A DNA stretch of 64,000 nucleotides from Pseudomonadota bacterium. Lineage in GTDB: Bacteria > Pseudomonadota > Alphaproteobacteria > Rhizobiales > Xanthobacteraceae. The notes below the pieces were generated by a model. The model was not told where the DNA came from and made no database searches. It saw only the letters and a list, made by a program, of their open reading frames with translations. Below, in pieces: positions 59,308 to 64,000 of this stretch (position 1 is its first letter; each line of letters opens with the position of its first letter). The stretch spans positions 1 to 64,000 of the forward strand of contig JAEWHP010000014.1 of NCBI GenBank assembly GCA_023387735.1. Direction: 5' to 3'. A program made the translations under genes and the position numbers.

Positions 59308-61042
59308 CTATCGCGACAGCAAGTTCGTCTTCGCCACGTCGAGCACCTCGTCGCCGCGTCCGCTCATCACGGCGCGGAGCACCCAGAGGCTGAAGCCCTT
59401 GATCTGCTCTGCCGTGATCGTCGGCGGCATCGACAGTTCCTGGGTTGCGGTGACGACATCGAGCACGGCCGGGCCGTCATGGGCCAGCACGTCGCGGATC
59501 GCGCCTTCCAGTTCGCCGGGGTCCTCGACCCGCACCGCATGAATGCCCATGGCGCGGGCCATCGCCGCGAAATCCGGATTTTTCAGGTCGACGCCGGTCT
59601 CGATGAAGCCGGACGCCTTCATCTCCATTGCGACAAACCCGAGCACGCCGTTGTTGAAGATCACGACCTTCACCGGCAGCTTCATCTGCGTCAGCGTGAT
59701 CAGGTCGCCCATCAGCATGGCAAACCCGCCGTCGCCGGACATCGAGACCACCTGCCGCCCCTGCTGCGACGCCTGCGCGCCGATCGCCTGCGCCATGGCG
59801 TTGGCCATCGAGCCGTGGACGAACGAGCCGATCAGGCGGCGGCGGCCGTTCATCGCCAGATAACGCGCGGCCCAGATGGTCGGCGTGCCGACATCGGCGG
59901 TGAACACCGCATCCTCCGACGCCTGTTCGCTGAGGAGCCGCGCCAGATATTGCGGGTGGATCGGCTTCTGTCCGGGCGTCCCCTTGGCGAGATCGTCCAA
60001 CCCGGCGCGGGCCTTCTTATAATGAGCGATGCTGTCGTCGAGATGCTTGCGATCGGACTTCGCCTTCAGTTTGGGCAGCAGCGCACCGATGGTGGCGCCG
60101 ACATCGCCGACGATGCCGAGGTCGAGCTTGCAGCGCCGGCCGAGATTCTCGGGTCGGATGTCGACCTGCGCGATCTTCGCGTCCGTCGGCAAAAACTGCT
60201 TGTAGGGAAAGTCCGTGCCCCATCAGCAACACGTCGCACGCATGCATCGCCGCATAGCCGGACGAGAAACCGATGAAGCCGGTCATGCCGACATCATAGG
60301 GATTATCGAACTCGACATGGTCCTTGCCGCCGAGCGCGTGAACGATCGGGCTCTTGAGCGTCTCGGCCAGCCGCATCAACCCGTCATGCGCGCCGGCGCA
60401 GCCGCGGCCGCAGAACAGCGTGACGCGGTTGGCGCCGTTCAGGAGTTCGGCCAGGGCTGAGAGTTCCGCATCCGCCGGCAGCACGATCGGCGCGGGCGGC
60501 AGCAACCCTCCGCTCGGCGCGACATTGCGCGTTGGCGATGGACGCAATGCGACATCGCCCGGCAACACGATGACGGCAACGCCACGCTTTCCTACCGCCG
60601 CGCGAATCGCGTTTTCCAGCACATAAGGAAGCTGCGCCGGATCGGAAATGAGTTCGCAGAAATGGCTGCATTCCCGGAACAGATCCTGCGGATGCGTCTC
60701 CTGAAAATAGCCGCCGCCGATTTCGGCGGACGGAATCTGCGCGGCAATCGCCAGCACCGGCGTGCGGCTGCGATGCGCGTCGAACAGCCCGTTGATGAGA
60801 TGCAGGTTGCCGGGGCCGCACGATCCCGCACACACTGCCAGTTCGCCCGTGACCTGCGCTTCGCCGGAGGCGGCGAAAGCTGCGACCTCCTCATGGCGAA
60901 CGTGAACCCAGTCGATGGCCTTTCGTTTGCGCAGCGCGTCGGTGAGGCCGTTGAGGCTATCGCCTACGACGCCGAAGATGCGCTTGACGCCGGCCTGGGC
61001 CAGCGTTTCCGCGACGAGGTCTGCGACATTATCGATTTTCAT
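59308..61042 (-). pseudogene. thiamine-pyrophosphate enzyme (PoxB-like) with a 2-bp frameshift
   Basis: The first frame (61042 to about 60220) gives MKIDNVADLVAETLAQAGV, FGVVGDSLNGL, HEEVAAFAASGEAQ (catalytic Glu) and the central domain to CDVLLM. The second frame continues with FLPTDAKIAQVDIRPE and the TPP-binding SGDGGFAMLMGDL to the end. Inserting CT at about 60220 (ATG-CTG-GGC-ACG-GAC instead of ATG-GGG-CAC) restores LMLGTDFPYKQ and a 578-residue protein, the length of pyruvate oxidase/dehydrogenase PoxB. Either a real frameshift or a base-call error. Confidence 0.85.
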
Positions 61043-61057
61043 GTTGCGTGATCCCTC

Positions 61058-61831
61058 TCAGCGGCCGCTGAATTTCGCTGCGCGCTTCTCCAGAAACGCG
61101 TTGCGCCCTTCGACGGCGTCGGCGCTGAGGCGGATCTCCGCCTGCGTCTCGATCTCGCGGCGGAACTGTTCGGCATAGGTGGCGTGTTCGCTCTCGTCGA
61201 TCAGGCGGCGGGTTGCGACCAGCGCCCGCGTCGGTCCGCTGGCGAGCTTGCGTGCCAGCGCCAGCGCGCCGTCACGAAGAGCTGCTTCGTCGAACACCTC
61301 GCGGACCAGGCCCCATCCCTTGGCCTGATCGGCCGTGAGCGGCTCGTTGGTCATCATCAGTTCGAGCGCGCGCTGCCGGCCGACGAGGCGCGGCAGCAAC
61401 CAGGTCGACCCCAGATCAGGGACCAGCGCGATGCGGCTGAACACCTGGATGAAACTCGCCGAGCGCGCCGCGACGATCACGTCGCCCGCCATGGCGAGGC
61501 TGAACCCGCCGCCCGCCGCCACGCCATTGACGGCGACCACGACCGGCACGCGGCATTCGCGCAACGCCTTGAACGTCGGCCAGTAGTAGTTCATGACGCC
61601 CGCCACGATGTCGTCGCCCAGGATCTGCGCAGCCTTGAGGTTCTGCCCCGAACAGAAGCCGCGGCCGGCGCCCGTCAGCACCAGCGCCCTCACCTCCGGA
61701 TCATCGGTCATCTCGCCAATGGCAATCGCGAGATCGCCCAACAGATCCGGCGTCATGGCGTTCAGGGTCGCCGGCTCATCCAAAGTCAGCACGCCGACGC
61801 TCCCGTCACGCTCTCGCTTCACTCCCGGCAT
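61058..61831 (-). CDS. enoyl-CoA hydratase/isomerase family protein
   Basis: The product has 257 residues. ACGGAGG 6 bp before ATG 61831 decides the start. Crotonase features are complete: GAGRGFCSGQNLK (oxyanion), VAAVNGVAAGGGFSLAMAGDVIVAA, FSRIALVPDLGSTWLLPRLVG with the Asp/Glu of the family, and LTADQAKGWGLV. It is nearest to PaaG-like isomerases. It lies 15 bp upstream of the TPP-enzyme gene on the same strand and is probably co-transcribed. Confidence 0.9.
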   Translation of the reverse strand: MPGVKRERDGSVGVLTLDEPATLNAMTPDLLGDLAIAIGEMTDDPEVRALVLTGAGRGFCSGQNLKAAQILGDDIVAGVMNYYWPTFKALRECRVPVVVAVNGVAAGGGFSLAMAGDVIVAARSASFIQVFSRIALVPDLGSTWLLPRLVGRQRALELMMTNEPLTADQAKGWGLVREVFDEAALRDGALALARKLASGPTRALVATRRLIDESEHATYAEQFRREIETQAEIRLSADAVEGRNAFLEKRAAKFSGR

Positions 61832-62040
61832 ATCGAAACCTCCGTTCGCAGGCATTTTTTGGCCGGCCCGGCCGGGCGCGGCAGTGTCCCTGATGGTACC
61901 GAAACAATGCGACAAAGGACAATCGCCCTGAAACGCGCAGGCTGTGACGCCGCCCCGCGGCGGGCTCGCAATCGCTTTGATCTTGCGCAAAGTGCCCTGG
62001 CGCGGGAAACTGTACTCAGATGGCATCTGAGGATTTGCAG

Positions 62041-62451
62041 ATGCGAAAAGCGCCGGACCTATCGATCTCGCCCGAAAAGGTATTCTTCATCGCCACAAAG
62101 TCGCGCCAGTCCGACGGCACGGCGGCGGACTTGAATGCAAACTCGGGCTCCGCCGACGACGATGCCGTCCACGGCTCCAGAGACCGGAGCAGGACGGCCG
62201 ATCGCTCGGAGCTTTCCGGCTTCATTCAAGACCTGAATGTGGACGAGCAGATCGACCTCGTCGCCATGATGTGGCTCGGCCGCGGCGACGGCGATCTCGA
62301 CAACTGGAACGACCTGCGCTCGGAGGCTTCGCGCGCCCACAACAACCGCACGGCATCCTACCTGATCGAAACACCGATGCTTGCGGATTACCTGGAAGAA
62401 GCCCTGTCGCAGTTTGGCATGTCGCCTGAGGATTTCGAGGAACCCCTCTGA
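62041..62451 (+). CDS. DUF3775 domain protein
   Basis: The product has 136 residues. After ISPEKVFFIATKSRQSD and a polar linker comes LNVDEQIDLVAMMWLGRGDGDLDNWNDLRSEASRAHNNRTASYLIETPMLADYLEEALSQFGMSPEDF, the DUF3775 core. GAGGA lies 8 bp before ATG 62041; ATG 62020 is an alternative. The family is widespread in rhizobia and has no known function. It may be co-transcribed with the host-attachment gene 33 bp downstream. Confidence 0.85.
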   Translation: MRKAPDLSISPEKVFFIATKSRQSDGTAADLNANSGSADDDAVHGSRDRSRTADRSELSGFIQDLNVDEQIDLVAMMWLGRGDGDLDNWNDLRSEASRAHNNRTASYLIETPMLADYLEEALSQFGMSPEDFEEPL

Positions 62452-62484
62452 TCCACCCGAGACCAAGTATTCCGGAGCATTGCA

Positions 62485-62931
62485 ATGAACAAGATGAAAA
62501 TCGGTACGGGTGACTGGATCGTCGTGTGCGACGGCCGCAAGGCGCTGATCCTCGAAAATCTCGGCGACCGCATGTTTCCCAACCTGCGCACGAAGGAAGT
62601 GCGCGAGCAATCCGACCTGCCGACACAGGATCAAGGCAGCGCGGCGCCAGGACGCGTGTACCAATCGACCGGCGCGGCGCGCAGCTCGATCGAGCAGACG
62701 GACTGGCACGATGAATCCGAGCGATCGTTCCTGAAGGAGCTCGCAGAGCGGCTGGATGCCGCGGTCACGTCAGGCGAAACCTCCGCGCTGACCATTGTCG
62801 CCTCGCCGCGGGCGCTGGGCATGATCAGGGCGGACTATTCGGATGCCTTGCGAAAGGCCATCAGCGCCGAGGTGGCCAAGGACCTCGTCAAGATGCCGGT
62901 CTACGAGATCGAAAAGCAGCTGTTGTCATGA
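62485..62931 (+). CDS. host attachment family protein (Host_attach)
   Basis: The product has 148 residues. The pattern WIVVCDGRKALILENLGDRMFPNLRTKEV, SERSFLKELAERLDAAV and TIVASPRALGMIRADYSDALRKAISAEVAKDLVKMPVYEIEKQL is that of the Host_attach family (named after an Agrobacterium gene). The structure resembles the eRF1-like/Rossmann fold; a direct role in attachment is unproven. GGAGC precedes the ATG. DUF3775 precedes it. Confidence 0.87.
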   Translation: MNKMKIGTGDWIVVCDGRKALILENLGDRMFPNLRTKEVREQSDLPTQDQGSAAPGRVYQSTGAARSSIEQTDWHDESERSFLKELAERLDAAVTSGETSALTIVASPRALGMIRADYSDALRKAISAEVAKDLVKMPVYEIEKQLLS

Positions 62932-63058
62932 TGGCGCGACGTCATTTTACCACACCCGGTGAATGCCAACGCCTCATGCAGGTTCCGATAAGACATCGTT
63001 AACCCTGTCGGCCTTAGGGTCTGTCTGACGCCGAAGGATCGGCCGTCGGGTGCCGAAG

Positions 63059-63676
63059 ATGTCGTTTGCGCAAAAGAAACCGTCCACTGTCCCGTCCGCC
63101 GAGGAGCGACGGCGCTTTCAGCGCGTCAAGGTTCATCTGCTCGGCCGCTACATGCTGCCCGACCGCCGCGAGTTTCCTTGCCAGATCATTAATATGTCGC
63201 CGGGCGGATTGGCCCTGCTGGCGCCCGGCATCGGCAATGTCGGCGACCGTGTGATCGCCTATCTCGACCATATCGGCCGCGTCGAGGGCAGAATTACCCG
63301 TATCATCGACAATGGCTTCGCCATGACGGTCGGCGCGACCGCGCGCAAGCGCGACAAGCTCGCCGCCCAGCTCACCTGGCTCGCCAACCGCGATATTCTC
63401 AACCTGCCGGAAGATCGCCGCCACGACCGCATCATTCCGCGCAACCCGATCGCGCTGCTCACCCTCGAGGACGGCAGCAAGATGACCTGCCGCATCATCG
63501 ACCTGTCGCTGTCCGGCGCCGCCATCGCTGCGGAGAACCGGCCGCCCGTTAAATCTCTGGTAATGCTGGGCAAGGTCCAGTCGCGCGTGGTGCGAAACCT
63601 CGAAGAAGGTTTCGCGCTGGAGTTCGTCCACGAGCAGATTGCCGAGACGCTCGAAGACGCGGTTACTGCGCGGTAA
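63059..63676 (+). CDS. protein with two PilZ-type domains
   Basis: The product has 205 residues. The first PilZ unit (about 16-95) has RRRFQRVKVHLLGRYML and NMSPGGLALL, the RxxxR and D/NxSxxG c-di-GMP binding pair. The second (about 115-200) has RHDRIIPRNPIALLTL and DLSLSGAAIA. Thus both halves keep the main binding motifs. ATG 63059 was used; GTG 63050 is an alternative. It probably responds to cyclic di-GMP and controls motility or envelope functions, as inference. Confidence 0.87.
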   Translation: MSFAQKKPSTVPSAEERRRFQRVKVHLLGRYMLPDRREFPCQIINMSPGGLALLAPGIGNVGDRVIAYLDHIGRVEGRITRIIDNGFAMTVGATARKRDKLAAQLTWLANRDILNLPEDRRHDRIIPRNPIALLTLEDGSKMTCRIIDLSLSGAAIAAENRPPVKSLVMLGKVQSRVVRNLEEGFALEFVHEQIAETLEDAVTAR

Positions 63677-64000
63677 AGCGCAAGCCCACCAAGATACCTC
63701 TCATCCTGACTTAAAAGCGGTATCCGGTTCTCCGGACGCCGCCCCTGTGCGTCCGCCACCCTCCGCCCGTTGGTTAACGCAGCGCCCCTTGCGCGCAGAT
63801 TTCCCTGCTGCGTCAGCATGGCGGCCCCTAATGCATAAAATTTGAATCAATTGCAGTTGTTTCAAATTTTAGTCGAATTCGATTCAAGTATAGATCGAAT
63901 TAGCTCCAGCTTTTACTCGAATGTACTTGCCTGACTTAGCGGCGGTGCAAAGCCTTTGTGTGAAACGTGGTCCCAACAAGAAACGGGGGCCACAATGTTT
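63677..64000 (+). other. intergenic region with AT-rich inverted repeats and the start of another gene
   Basis: After the PilZ gene the sequence is notably AT-rich from 63830 to 63925, unlike anything else in the window. It contains an inverted repeat (63838-63869), a perfect TCGAATTCGA palindrome (63873-63882) and further TCGAAT units (63895, 63917). At 63995 an ATG after GGGGGCC starts a frame that runs out of the window after two codons. This is probably the promoter region of that gene. Confidence 0.5.
63838..63869. promoter_or_regulatory. AT-rich inverted repeat, 13-bp arms with one mismatch
   Basis: AAATTTGAATCAA and TTGTTTCAAATTT flank a 6-nt spacer TTGCAG. The arms pair at 12 of 13 positions. 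It may be an operator or a stem-loop in a leader RNA; no regulator could be named. Confidence 0.55.

Overview
The window looks like chromosomal DNA of a Bradyrhizobium-type alphaproteobacterium (Nitrobacteraceae). I infer this from the high GC content, the many small secreted proteins typical of that group, the Omp25-like porins, the host-attachment, DUF3775 and DUF2336 proteins, and 80-bp palindromic intergenic repeats. A conserved rhizobial housekeeping set is present: folE-hisI diverging from a NifU-like scaffold gene, then yidD, thrS and a patatin gene. No phage, plasmid or CRISPR content is visible. The left edge starts inside an IS5-family transposase and is followed by about 470 bp without a recognisable gene, lying against the 3' end of a tRNA-Tyr gene.

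Layout. 1-9 kb: IS fragment, tRNA-Tyr, rlmB, two small exported proteins, a sulfatase/phosphonate monoester hydrolase, a tandem pair of related exported serine hydrolases (the second with a LysM-like tail), and a leftward ICMT-epimerase-Mpo1 group. 9-17.5 kb: an AraC regulator divergent from a SAM methyltransferase; two DUF1801 proteins; an ArsR/AHSA1 pair whose AHSA1 frame contains one stop; a selenium-binding protein (methanethiol oxidase family) coupled to a membrane protein; and a nickel/cobalt transporter followed by a TctC-type binding protein. 17.7-26 kb: mostly small lineage-restricted proteins, tRNA-Thr, an alpha/beta hydrolase coupled to an SCP2-like protein, an outer-membrane porin, a His-rich exported protein and a TPR protein.

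26-36 kb is envelope and signalling: an S10 peptidase, a FecR-like protein next to a CHASE2-adenylate cyclase, a caspase-like protein with a long coiled coil, and a two-barrel outer-membrane protein. 36-43 kb: NAD kinase, a receiver plus Hpt phosphorelay pair with no kinase beside it, DUF2336, a lytic transglycosylase, hisI, folE and the NifU-like gene. 43-52 kb: a Clp-like periplasmic protein, yidD, an APC permease, a decayed MFS gene, thrS and a HigBA-type toxin-antitoxin pair. 52-64 kb: nitroreductase, a matrixin metalloprotease, a truncated EAL gene beside a perfect (GA)25 tract, a patatin phospholipase, CBS, rhomboid and PAS proteins, a frameshifted thiamine-pyrophosphate enzyme, an enoyl-CoA hydratase, DUF3775, host-attachment and double-PilZ genes.

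Four exact TTAA-N7-TTAA sequences (the CtrA consensus) lie in intergenic DNA, upstream of the two-barrel outer-membrane protein, the lytic transglycosylase, the APC permease and the PAS/rhomboid pair. Together with the phosphorelay, PilZ, EAL and cyclase genes this points to cell-cycle or second-messenger control of envelope functions; that last step is inference. No clearly new multi-gene system could be proven from sequence alone. The best leads are the FecR/CHASE2-cyclase/caspase-like block, the unexplained terminator-bearing leader upstream of the rhomboid gene, and the CtrA-box set.
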